Shown here: positions 25,389 to 33,850 of the stretch, piece after piece
How positions within the stretch are numbered: the first letter of the stretch is position 1
Layout: each line of letters starts with the position of its first letter
Origin: Alicyclobacillus fastidiosus
GTDB lineage: Bacteria; Bacillota; Bacilli; Alicyclobacillales; Alicyclobacillaceae
Direction: 5' to 3'
Assembly: GCF_026651875.1 (NCBI RefSeq)
Contig: NZ_CP104067.1
Location: 2,046,001 to 2,110,000 of the forward strand
DNA: 64,000 nt
Program-made: the position numbers and the translations under genes
The notes under the pieces: model-generated
Database searches by the model: none
The model's input: the letters and a program-made list of their open reading frames with translations, nothing else
Told to the model about the DNA's origin: nothing

Positions 25389-26468
25389 ATGAATGTAGAG
25401 CTCAGCAGACCAGAAGTCAGTGCATTCCAGGATGAAAACGTTGACATGACGCTGCCGTACGCGTTGTATGTGGATCCAATGGTGTTGCGTATGGAGTATG
25501 AAAAGATTTTCACGAAGTCTTGGCAGTATGTTGGCCACGTTGCACGACTCAAGAACCCAGGGGATTACATCGCGTGTACGATTGGGAACGAGCCAATTCT
25601 CGTTGTGCGTGATCACGACAATGAGATCCGCGCGTTCTATAACGTGTGCCCACATCGGGGGACAAAGTTGGTTCAGGACAGTGCGGGATCGAAGAAGATT
25701 CTGCAATGTTGTTATCACGGCTGGACGTTCCAGCTGAATGGGAAGCTGCACCAGGCCCCTAACTTTAGGAAAGCACCCGGTTTTTGCGGGGACGACTACT
25801 GCTTAAGACCAGTCCACGTGTCTATCGAGCAGTCACTCGTGTTCGTCAACCTGAGTGAGGACCCGGTACCACTTGCGAAAGAGTTTGCAGATTTCTTCGC
25901 TGATTTGGGTCAATTCCACTTTCTCAACGATTTGAACTTGTATAGCACGGAACAGCGCATCATCAAATGCAACTGGAAGACCTTCATTGACAACTATCTG
26001 GAATGCGATCACTGCCCGATTGCTCATCCCAGCTTCGTCGCCACGCTCGATATGACGAAGTATCAGATCATTAACGCGGACAAGTGCAATATTCAGGGGT
26101 CCCAAGTGAAGGCCAGCCGTCAGGACTTCAATGATGCCGAAGTCCAGGAGGGGCGCTTCTACTGGCTGTGGCCAAACGTAATGTTCACGATTTATCCAGG
26201 GCCTGGGAATTTCCGGTCGATTCAGATGATCCCTGTCGATCATGAAACGACGCTCGGCATCTACTCCGTCTATGTACACGGAGAGGAGCCGACGGAGGAG
26301 CAGAAACAACTGATTGCGTTTGCGAAACAAGTGGCCGATGAAGATGTGGATATCGTGGAGTTGCAGCAGATTGGGCTTGGGTCAAGCGCGTTCAAGCAAG
26401 GCCTGTTGTCGCCGACTGAGCACGGTCTACGTCACTTTCACAATCTCGTCCGCACCGTCCTGAAGTAG
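25389..26468 (+). CDS. Rieske non-haem iron oxygenase, quaternary-amine (CntA/YeaW-like) class
   Basis: 359 residues. The N-terminal Rieske domain has C87-x-H89 ('NVCPHRGTKL') and C107-x2-H110 ('CCYHGWTF') for the [2Fe-2S] cluster. The catalytic domain has 'DNYLECDHCPIAHPSF', with H208 and H213 as iron ligands. The third ligand is probably D319 in 'DEDVDIVE'. E205 occupies the electron-bridging position where most Rieske oxygenases have Asp. That Glu is the hallmark of carnitine monooxygenase CntA and its relatives. These enzymes hydroxylate and cleave quaternary or tertiary amines such as carnitine, stachydrine or glycine betaine. A reductase partner is not seen in the window. The exact substrate is an inference from the downstream genes. 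Confidence 0.85.
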   Translation: MNVELSRPEVSAFQDENVDMTLPYALYVDPMVLRMEYEKIFTKSWQYVGHVARLKNPGDYIACTIGNEPILVVRDHDNEIRAFYNVCPHRGTKLVQDSAGSKKILQCCYHGWTFQLNGKLHQAPNFRKAPGFCGDDYCLRPVHVSIEQSLVFVNLSEDPVPLAKEFADFFADLGQFHFLNDLNLYSTEQRIIKCNWKTFIDNYLECDHCPIAHPSFVATLDMTKYQIINADKCNIQGSQVKASRQDFNDAEVQEGRFYWLWPNVMFTIYPGPGNFRSIQMIPVDHETTLGIYSVYVHGEEPTEEQKQLIAFAKQVADEDVDIVELQQIGLGSSAFKQGLLSPTEHGLRHFHNLVRTVLK

Positions 26469-26534
26469 TACAGTCCACGGCGCTAGGCTGTAGTCACCGC
26501 ATTTCACTGAGTCCTAATTAAAGGAGGCGTTTAG

Positions 26535-27962
26535 ATGAGGGTCGAACAGCGCAGTATCGATTATATCCCGGATGCGGAACGACATGGCAAGGCCCGAGAC
26601 CTGTTCAATATCTGGTTCAGTGCGAACATGCAGCTCACCCCAGTCATGACAGGGGCTGTTGTCGTCTCGCTTGGACTGAACATTTTCTGGGCACTGGCGG
26701 CAGTGATCATCGGCAATATCATTGGTGGCCTGTTCATGGCCACCCACTCTGCGCAGGGGCCGAAACTTGGCATTCCGCAGATGATTCAAAGTAGGGCACA
26801 GTTTGGCGTCGTTGGTGCCATTTTGCCGCTCGTTCTCGTCATGGTCATGTACATCGGATCGGTCTACTATAGTGGACTCCTCGGTGCACAAGCTATTCAC
26901 AGTGCGCTTCATGGGGTGCCAGTGTGGTTGGCGATGATTGTCCTCAATGGTGTCACACTCATTGTCACAACCTTCGGCTACGATTTGATTCATGCCATTG
27001 AGAAATACTTTGCGATTGTCTTTGCCCTCTTCTTTATCCTCATCACAGTGGAGGCTTTTCGGCTGCCTCTTCCGTCTCACAGTTGGTCTGTAAGCGGATT
27101 CAAATATGGTCCATTTCTCATGGCACTGAGCATTTGTACCACCTGGCTATTGACTTATGCACCGTATGTTGCTGACTACTCGCGATACCTGCCAAGAAAC
27201 ACCTCGTCGACAGCGACCTTTACCTGGACGTACGCTGGCGGCGTCCTTGGCACAGCATGGCCCATGATTCTCGGTGTGGTACTGATTGCGGCATCCGCGA
27301 AATTCGGAGATAACCCCACCGGATTCCTTGCGCAAATGGTCGGTCCGACGCTTGCGCCGATTCTTTACTTGGTCGTCGTTCTCGGGATTCTCGGAGTCAA
27401 TGTTCTGAATCTCTACTGTGCATTTATGGCCACCGTCACCACGATTGAGCCGTTTACGAAAATGAAAGTCACGCCGACCAAACGGTTTGTCATGTTAGCC
27501 ATTATCGATGCTGTCTCCACTTATATCGGCATTGTCGGCCAAGGAAGTCTGATCACCATCATGAATGACTTCCTCCTCATGCTGCAGTACATCATGGTGC
27601 CTTGGAGTGCGATCAATCTTGTTGATTTCTACCTCCTGCGCAGGGGGAATTACAGCATTAAGGACATTTTTGATGTTAACGGGAAGTATGGGCGCTTCAA
27701 TTGGATTTGCATCGGTTCGTATCTCGTGACCGTCGCTGCCCAAATTCCGTTTATGAACGTGGCCGGTGTCTATGAAGGACCCATCTCGAAAGCACTCAAC
27801 CATGCAGATATCGCCTGGATTATCGCTTTAATACTTCCTGCTGTCATTTATTACTTTGCAATGAAAGCGAAACTACTTGCAACTGGTGAAATTCAGGAGA
27901 TTCATAAATTCTCCTCCCGCAGCCCGATGGACGTCATAGAATCCACGCAAACAGAAAGGTAG
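26535..27962 (+). CDS. NCS1-family permease (cytosine/purine/allantoin permease type)
   Basis: 475 residues with about twelve hydrophobic helices, ATG 26535 with AAGGAGG upstream. Signatures of nucleobase:cation symporter-1 proteins are visible: 'LFNIWFSANMQLTPVMTGAV' near residue 22, 'SRAQFGVVGAILPL', and 'YVADYSRYLPRNTS' with helix 6 features. It sits 66 bases after the Rieske gene and 8 bases before the dehydrogenase, so it is in the operon and probably imports its substrate. NCS1 members move bases, hydantoins, allantoin and vitamins, whereas carnitine and betaine usually use BCCT carriers. The pairing with a quaternary-amine oxygenase is therefore unusual. Confidence 0.88.
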   Translation: MRVEQRSIDYIPDAERHGKARDLFNIWFSANMQLTPVMTGAVVVSLGLNIFWALAAVIIGNIIGGLFMATHSAQGPKLGIPQMIQSRAQFGVVGAILPLVLVMVMYIGSVYYSGLLGAQAIHSALHGVPVWLAMIVLNGVTLIVTTFGYDLIHAIEKYFAIVFALFFILITVEAFRLPLPSHSWSVSGFKYGPFLMALSICTTWLLTYAPYVADYSRYLPRNTSSTATFTWTYAGGVLGTAWPMILGVVLIAASAKFGDNPTGFLAQMVGPTLAPILYLVVVLGILGVNVLNLYCAFMATVTTIEPFTKMKVTPTKRFVMLAIIDAVSTYIGIVGQGSLITIMNDFLLMLQYIMVPWSAINLVDFYLLRRGNYSIKDIFDVNGKYGRFNWICIGSYLVTVAAQIPFMNVAGVYEGPISKALNHADIAWIIALILPAVIYYFAMKAKLLATGEIQEIHKFSSRSPMDVIESTQTER

Positions 27963-27970
27963 GTATCCGA

Positions 27971-29062
27971 ATGAACTTATATTCGATTGCAGTCATTCCG
28001 GGGGATGGGATCGGCATTGAGGTCGTCCCCGCAGCGATTCAAGTCCTGGACACGGTCGCAGAGATCCACGGCGGCATTCGATTTGACTGGACTCACTTTC
28101 CTTGGGGGTGTGAGTACTACTTACAGCACGGAACCATGATGCCCCAAGATGGAATCGACACGCTAAAGTCCTTCCATCAAATCTTCCTTGGGGCGGTTGG
28201 AATGCCAGGTCTCGTACCCGATCACGTTTCTCTCAGCGGCCTCCTCCTCAAAATCCGCCGCGAACTGGAACAGACCATCAACGTGCGGCCTGCCAAACTT
28301 CTACATGGGATGAAGTCACCGCTCGCGGCGCCCCAGGACTTTGACATCCTCGTGGTACGAGAGAATTCGGAAGGCGAGTATGCCGAAGTCGGCGGGCGGG
28401 TGCACCGGAATGGTGAAGAAATGGCCATTCAGTCCGCCGTATTCACGCGTAAAGCATCGGAACGCGCCATGCGCTACGCATTCACTCAAGCAGCCAAGCG
28501 CCGTGGCCATGTGACGAGTGCGACGAAGTCGAACGGGATCGCATATAGTATGCCTTTCTGGGATGACGTGTTCCGCGAGGTGAGTCAGTTGTATCCGGAC
28601 ATACAGGCGGCAAGCAACCACATCGACGCGCTCGCAGCCTTCTTTGTGATGAAGCCCCATGTGCTTGATGTCGTTGTCGCATCCAACCTATTTGGCGATA
28701 TTTTGACCGATCTCGGTGGCGCCATCATGGGCAGCATTGGCATCGCACCGGCTGCCAATCTCAACGTCGAGCGCACCTATCCGTCGATGTTCGAGCCCGT
28801 ACATGGATCGGCGCCGGATATCGCTGGGAAGGGGATCGCGAATCCGCTCGGCCAAATTTGGACCAGTAAACTCATGCTCGACTTCCTGGGTCATGAGGAT
28901 CTCGGTGAGATCGTCCTAGGAGCCATGGAGGATACCCTGGACGACAACGTGAAGACCGCCGATTTAGGCGGCACTGCGAATCTCAAAGAAGTGACTGAAC
29001 GAGTGATCGAACACGTTAAGCTGCGGGCAGAGAAGGGTGTATCTATCACGAATCGGCTGTAA
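27971..29062 (+). CDS. Tartrate/D-malate dehydrogenase family (beta-decarboxylating)
   Basis: 363 residues, ATG 27971. It belongs to the isocitrate/isopropylmalate dehydrogenase superfamily. 'VIPGDGIGIEVVPAA' starts the protein. 'LLKIRRELEQTINVRPAKL' carries the substrate arginines. 'VVRENSEGEYAEVGGR' is the branch typical of tartrate and D-malate dehydrogenases rather than LeuB. 'ASNLFGDILTDLGGAIMGS' carries the metal-binding aspartates. 'EPVHGSAPDIAGKGIANP' is the NAD site. Such enzymes oxidise and decarboxylate D-malate to pyruvate, with activity on tartrate or isopropylmalate. In this operon D-malate made by the oxygenase and aldehyde dehydrogenase is a logical substrate. LeuB-like activity cannot be excluded by reading alone. 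Confidence 0.87.
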   Translation: MNLYSIAVIPGDGIGIEVVPAAIQVLDTVAEIHGGIRFDWTHFPWGCEYYLQHGTMMPQDGIDTLKSFHQIFLGAVGMPGLVPDHVSLSGLLLKIRRELEQTINVRPAKLLHGMKSPLAAPQDFDILVVRENSEGEYAEVGGRVHRNGEEMAIQSAVFTRKASERAMRYAFTQAAKRRGHVTSATKSNGIAYSMPFWDDVFREVSQLYPDIQAASNHIDALAAFFVMKPHVLDVVVASNLFGDILTDLGGAIMGSIGIAPAANLNVERTYPSMFEPVHGSAPDIAGKGIANPLGQIWTSKLMLDFLGHEDLGEIVLGAMEDTLDDNVKTADLGGTANLKEVTERVIEHVKLRAEKGVSITNRL

Positions 29063-29094
29063 TCTATCACACTACCCACACAGGAGGGCACGTA

Positions 29095-30516
29095 ATGAAG
29101 AAACGTCTTTTCATCAATGGAGAATGGTTGGAAGCGAAACAGTATACAACGCTGGTATCCCCGTTTAGTGGTGAATCTATCGCAGAAATCCCAGTGGCGA
29201 ACGATGAGGAAGTTGAAGCCGCCATTGAAGCGGCCAATGGTGCAAGCAAAGTTATGGCCATGATGCCTGCCCACAAACGCGCAAGTATTTTGGCAAAATT
29301 GGCTGACCTCTTCGAGCAACGCAAAGAGGAAGCAGCGTCCGTGATTGCGTTGGAAGCGGCCAAACCAATCACCACTGCACTTGCCGAAGTGAACCGCACC
29401 ATTTTAACGTATCGATTTGCGGCGGAAGAAGCGAAACGCATCCACGGCGAAACCCTGCGCCTTGACGCGGCGCCAGGGGGGGAAGGCAGAGTTGCTTATG
29501 TGGTGCGCGAGCCACTCGGTGTCATCGGTGCGATCACACCATTTAATTTCCCGATGAACCTGGTCGCACACAAGGTCGGACCCGCCATTGCCTCAGGAAA
29601 TACGGTGGTCCTAAAGCCCGCTTCCCAGACCCCACTTTGCGCTTATTTTCTTGCGGAACTGTTGCAGGAGGCCGGGATTCCTGCTGGTGCATTCAACGTG
29701 GTGACCGGTGGCGGACGAACCGTTGGTGACAAGCTCGTCACGGATCCGCGCATCAAAATGGTTACCTTTACGGGTAGCCCGGAGGTTGGAATCGGGATCC
29801 GGAATAAGGCTGGATTAAAACGCGTCACCCTAGAACTTGGTTCCAATGCAGCGGTCATCGTCGATGAAGGCGTGAACATCGACAAAATCATACCGCGGTG
29901 TGTAAACGGCGCGTTTTCGTTTCAAGGTCAAGTCTGTATCTCCTTGCAGCGCATCTACGTTCACGAAACCCTTTACGACGTGTTTGTGGAAAGATTGGTT
30001 GCTGAAACGGAGAAATTGAATATCGGCGATCCGCTCGATCCGAAAACAGACGTGTCCGCTTTGATCTCCTCTGCAGACGTAGACCGCACTTTAAACTGGA
30101 TTGAAGAGGCCAAACAGTACGGAGCGAAGGTGGCGATAGGTGGCAAGGCAGAGGGGAACATCCTTCATCCGACCGTGATTTTGAACGCGAAACCGCACAT
30201 GAAGGTTTCATGCCAAGAGGTGTTTGCACCAATTGTACTCATCAACAAAATCTCGTCTGTCGAAGAGGCCATTGGACTTGTAAATGATTCTCGCTACGGT
30301 TTGCAAGCTGGCATCTACACCGAGAACGTTCATACGGCGCTGGATGCTGCCGAAAAATTGCATGTCGGCGGGGTGATGATTAACGATATTCCAACTTTCC
30401 GCGTCGACAACATGCCATACGGCGGGGTCAAGGAAAGCGGTGTGGGACGCGAAGGAATCAAATATGCGGTCGAGGAAATGACGGAAATGAAGCTGGTCGT
30501 CTTCAATCGCAATTAA
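29095..30516 (+). CDS. NAD(P)-dependent aldehyde dehydrogenase
   Basis: 473 residues, ATG 29095 after an AGGAGGGC site. Catalytic C281 is in 'FQGQVCISLQR' and general-base E247 in 'TLELGSNAAVIV'. The cofactor site shows 'GVIGAITPFNFPMNLVAHK' and 'FTGSPEVGIGI'. The type resembles lactaldehyde/phosphonoacetaldehyde and YcbD-like dehydrogenases rather than betaine aldehyde dehydrogenase. It is the fourth gene of the sigma-54 operon. If the Rieske enzyme cleaves carnitine, malic semialdehyde would be its substrate and malate its product. The aldehyde cannot be identified from sequence. Confidence 0.9.
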   Translation: MKKRLFINGEWLEAKQYTTLVSPFSGESIAEIPVANDEEVEAAIEAANGASKVMAMMPAHKRASILAKLADLFEQRKEEAASVIALEAAKPITTALAEVNRTILTYRFAAEEAKRIHGETLRLDAAPGGEGRVAYVVREPLGVIGAITPFNFPMNLVAHKVGPAIASGNTVVLKPASQTPLCAYFLAELLQEAGIPAGAFNVVTGGGRTVGDKLVTDPRIKMVTFTGSPEVGIGIRNKAGLKRVTLELGSNAAVIVDEGVNIDKIIPRCVNGAFSFQGQVCISLQRIYVHETLYDVFVERLVAETEKLNIGDPLDPKTDVSALISSADVDRTLNWIEEAKQYGAKVAIGGKAEGNILHPTVILNAKPHMKVSCQEVFAPIVLINKISSVEEAIGLVNDSRYGLQAGIYTENVHTALDAAEKLHVGGVMINDIPTFRVDNMPYGGVKESGVGREGIKYAVEEMTEMKLVVFNRN

Positions 30517-30837
30517 GTTGAAATATGGACTACCCCCAAAGCCGTATCATGTAGCTTACTGAACATGAGTTGTCGCACAGGTAGCGTGATTGGCTACCTG
30601 TGCGGCGCTATGAGAAAGGAGAGTATAGAAGTACAACGAATCACTCGTACGTTCCAGTCTCTTCCCCTTCGACCCAAGGCAATCCTCAATGGTCCCCAGC
30701 AATAAGGCCTCATCCCACTATGCAAGCACAATGGGAAAACCACCCGCAAACAATCGAATCCTGTATAACTCAGAGTTAGGTCAGGGAAAACTCATACAGT
30801 ATAAGGTGTGAATATCACCTGAATAGGAGAATTATGA
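30517..30837 (+). other. Intergenic region with a perfect 11-bp hairpin
   Basis: GCACAGGTAGC and GCTACCTGTGC at 30575-30603 form a perfect stem 60 bases after the operon end. There is no T-run, so it is a weak terminator or an RNA-stabilising element. No ORF is seen. The promoter of the next MFS gene should lie in 30700-30830. Confidence 0.5.
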
Positions 30838-32049
30838 ATGAGTTCATCCTCAAATACAAAGCGGCGTCCTTTATTGAAGGATTTTCACTTGCCAGAGAGT
30901 AGTGTGTGGAAACTGTCTGGTGCTCACGTTTTAAATGACTTGATGACCACAGGACTTGTTCCCGCCTTGTTGCCATTGTATAAAGCAGCCTTTCACCTTT
31001 CCTATATAGAGACAACCTTAATCGTTTTAGTATCGTACATCACTTCTTCCATCATTCAGCCCATTTCTGGTTTGATCACGGATCGGCATCCGTTTGTTTG
31101 GCTTCTACCCATTGGAGTTTTCTGTACCTGTTTCGGTCTGGCGATAAGCGGGATTGTCCCAAATTATGCATTACTGATGGTATGCATTGCCCTATCCGGA
31201 TTCGGATCGGGTGCTTTTCACCCAGAAGCCTCACGCGCGACGAATCTCGCCGCAGGGGAGAACAGAGGATTGACGCAGTCAATTTTTCAAGTAGGAGGAA
31301 ACTTAGGTCAGGCAGTTGGCCCCTTAATGATGCCACTTTTTATCATTACTTTGGGCTTACACGGATTGTTGTGGTTTCTGATTGCTGCCATCCTTGCCTT
31401 TCTGCTCACTTGGTGGGTACTCCCGCGATATAAACAGCAATTACAGAAAGGCGAAGCAAAAAAAGCCGTCGCAGAAGGGAAACACAGCCGTGTCGGGATT
31501 ATTCTACTCGTCCTCGTCGTGGCTATCCGCTCGTGGGCTCAAATTGGAATAGTGAGTTTTTTGCCGTTCTATTACTTGGAACAACACATTCCACTGGGCA
31601 CAGGAGATATGATGACCTTTGTGTTCCTTTTCGCAGGGGCAATAGGTACACTCATCGGAGGAACCATTTCGGACAGAATCGGACGCAAATGGTTGCTAAT
31701 GGGATCGATGATTCTAACCATCCCCTTCGCTTGGTTGTTGCCCACCATGCATGGTCTCAATGCTGGTGTTGACTTGTTCTTCTTTGGGTTTTTCATCCTG
31801 TCATCCTTCGCGGTGACAGTCGTTTACGGCCAGATGATGCTGCCAAACAACATCGGTTTAGCCTCGGGGTTAATGATTGGTTTCGGTGTTGGAGCAGGTG
31901 GAATCGGAGCCACTTTGATGGGATGGATAGCAGACCATTACGCCGTCTCAACAGTGCTGGATTTCATTGCCATATTACCGATCATTGCAGCCATCATTAC
32001 GTTCTTTCTACCAAACGATAAAAAGCTGGTACGCTCGAGGCTCAAATAA
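30838..32049 (+). CDS. MFS transporter, fosmidomycin-resistance (Fsr) type
   Basis: 403 residues with twelve predicted helices. ATG 30838 has AGGAG 8 bases upstream; an ATG 4 bases earlier is in another frame. 'LSGAHVLNDLMTTGLVPALL' in helix 1 is characteristic of the Fsr/YfnC group. 'GSGAFHPEASRATNLAAGEN' is the group's conserved loop after helix 4, and 'GGTISDRIGRKWLL' the second MFS signature. Members export drugs such as fosmidomycin or handle small organic acids. It is followed by a broken MFS gene and a class II aldolase, so an import role for an aldolase substrate is possible. No operon link to the preceding gene is apparent. Confidence 0.85.
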   Translation: MSSSSNTKRRPLLKDFHLPESSVWKLSGAHVLNDLMTTGLVPALLPLYKAAFHLSYIETTLIVLVSYITSSIIQPISGLITDRHPFVWLLPIGVFCTCFGLAISGIVPNYALLMVCIALSGFGSGAFHPEASRATNLAAGENRGLTQSIFQVGGNLGQAVGPLMMPLFIITLGLHGLLWFLIAAILAFLLTWWVLPRYKQQLQKGEAKKAVAEGKHSRVGIILLVLVVAIRSWAQIGIVSFLPFYYLEQHIPLGTGDMMTFVFLFAGAIGTLIGGTISDRIGRKWLLMGSMILTIPFAWLLPTMHGLNAGVDLFFFGFFILSSFAVTVVYGQMMLPNNIGLASGLMIGFGVGAGGIGATLMGWIADHYAVSTVLDFIAILPIIAAIITFFLPNDKKLVRSRLK

Positions 32050-32179
32050 AGGGCACTATAACAAATTGTTCGTCGTTGTTGCACATTGTGCAACAACGCA
32101 ATTGTTGTTTCGCTAGTCCGCCGCCATAATCTCGTTTGTAAACGCATACAATCTCGGTTCGTAGAGGGGAGGAAATCGT

Positions 32180-32479
32180 GTGGCGAATCCGCAAGTCGGT
32201 CTCGTAGAGCCCGCACAAAACATCGCAATTAGACGTACGACAATCCGCTGGTCGCACATCACCACGACGCTGGCGGTGATGTGGATCATCGGCGTGATCG
32301 ACAAAATTGGCGTCGCCGTCATCGCCACGAACAAACCATTTTTGCAAGATATGCATCTGGCCGGGCATAACGGACTGATTGGGAGTCTGACTTCCACACC
32401 ACAACCACCTGGTCTCCGAGCATCGTGCGGAAGGTGTGGACGTATGATGAGGAGAAAGCGCGTAGAGATGGCCCACTAG
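32180..32479 (+). pseudogene. MFS transporter, N-terminal remnant with an internal deletion
   Basis: From GTG 32180, preceded by GGGGAGG, the frame encodes a soluble start and helix 1 of a phthalate/hexuronate-type MFS carrier: 'ITTTLAVMWIIGVIDKIGVA' and then 'FLQDMHLAGHNGLIGSLTS'. After about residue 72 the sequence changes character. A neighbouring frame reads 'SIVRKVWTYDEEKARRDGPL' and ends at 32501, which could be the C-terminal end of this or another gene. Most of the transporter (eleven helices) is missing. It precedes the class II aldolase by about 60 bases, where its substrate carrier would be expected. Confidence 0.6.
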
Positions 32480-32538
32480 ATCGGGTTACTGCATTTTAAT
32501 GGACAGATGGATTCACTCGAAACAGGGAGGTCAATTAA

Positions 32539-33261
32539 GTGCTGAATGAAGCGTCTATGTGCGAAAAATTGGCGGTAGCTTGCCGGATTCTCGCAATGGA
32601 AGGATTGGTCGATGAAATTCTCGGACATGTCAGCGTCCGCGTCCCAGATACGGATGAAATGTTGATTCGTTGCCGCGGACCGTATGAATGTGGAGTGGCC
32701 TATACACAATCGGACGCGATTCAGCGGGTGACATTCGAGGGGGGAGGTGCGAAACACGGGTACCACGTGCCTAAGGAGCTCCCTATCCACTCCGAAATAT
32801 ATAAAGCTCGGCCCGATGTGACTTGTGTCGTGCACGCCCATCCACCAGAGGCGCTGATCTGTGGCATCGCGGAGCTCGAATTTCGGCCGATCTTCGGCTC
32901 TTTTAACATCCCCGCCATGCGGTTGGCGCTGGAGGGAATTCCTGTGTTTGGGCACTCGTATCTAGTCACGCGTCCAGATTTGGCGAAACCGTTCATCGAC
33001 GCGATGGGGGACAAAGACGTCTGCGTCATGCGTGGGCACGGGATCACTGTCACCGGCCGTTCTGTTGAAGATGCGGTGGTGCGGGCACTGAATTTCAATA
33101 CGCTCGCGAAGGTCACTTTGCAAGTCGCACAGACAGGCCGAGAGGCCCGGGCGATTTCGGAGGAAGACATCGCAGAGCTGCCGGATCTCGGGCAGACGTT
33201 TAATGAGGAGTGGGTTTGGCGGTATTATGAGCGCAAGCTCAAGCAGTTAGAAAGAAATTAA
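32539..33261 (+). CDS. Class II aldolase/adducin-domain protein
   Basis: 240 residues, GTG 32539 with GGGAGG 8 bases upstream. The zinc-site histidines are visible in 'CVVHAHPPEALICG' (about residues 95-108) and 'VMRGHGITVTGRSVEDAV' (about 160-177). 'EILGHVSVRVPDTDEMLIRC' is the N-terminal signature. The family includes fuculose- and ribulose-phosphate aldolases/epimerases and hydroxy-aromatic decarboxylases. No phosphate-binding pattern is clear, and the residues around RGHG resemble the decarboxylase-like branch. The neighbouring dead MFS gene of phthalate/hexuronate type is compatible with either sugar-acid or aromatic substrates. Confidence 0.82.
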   Translation: MLNEASMCEKLAVACRILAMEGLVDEILGHVSVRVPDTDEMLIRCRGPYECGVAYTQSDAIQRVTFEGGGAKHGYHVPKELPIHSEIYKARPDVTCVVHAHPPEALICGIAELEFRPIFGSFNIPAMRLALEGIPVFGHSYLVTRPDLAKPFIDAMGDKDVCVMRGHGITVTGRSVEDAVVRALNFNTLAKVTLQVAQTGREARAISEEDIAELPDLGQTFNEEWVWRYYERKLKQLERN

Positions 33262-33338
33262 GAAACGGCGGGACTGAGGCTAGAACGGACAGTCTACCTC
33301 GGTCCCAAGCGTCACACAGCGACGGAAGAACTCCCAAA

Positions 33339-33701
33339 ATGGCGTACTGCGGTGGGGACAACGCCGAGTTTTCCAAAGGGGACCCGGTGACGGCCCAGTC
33401 GTTTGTAGTCGAGTCTGAACGCGTTCTCGGAAAAGGTGGGGTCGTCTCCTCCGGGAGTGCATATTTGGAGTCTGTTGTGGTGGGAGCGACCGATTATGCA
33501 ACGCACAAAAGGTGGTCGATTCGCGGCGTCAGTACGCCTGACAAATACACCTTGGTCATTCACCTGACCAAACCGGAACCCTTTTTTCTAGACATCCTCT
33601 CCATGCCGTTTTCGAATCGAATCCTCCCATCCGCTGTCGATTATTCAATCCGGATAACGCGCGTCAACTTCTTTCTTCGTGCGGCTATCGAGCTGATTTG
33701 A
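33339..33701 (+). pseudogene. Fragment of a peptide-binding protein (SBP family 5), broken paralogue of the next gene
   Basis: The frame reads 'KGDPVTAQSFVVESERVLGK' and 'YTLVIHLTKPEPFFLDILSM'. These correspond to 'NGDSVTAQSFIDEFERVLSK' and 'DTLVIKLTKPEPFFLQVLAQ' of the intact lipoprotein downstream. Only about 100 residues of a protein of about 545 survive, with no signal sequence. It is a divergent remnant of a tandem paralogue, not a recent duplicate. Confidence 0.8.
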
Positions 33702-33850
33702 ACGAATTGTCATTCTATACAAACAATTCTTTCATTTATCGGCGATAATCGATATAATGCCTAGCAATACTCGGCTTTCACAATGACGGCCAGGTATTGT
33801 CAGTTTTAAGCACAGAACATTTAGATATAGCATCCGAAGGGGGCGGAGTT

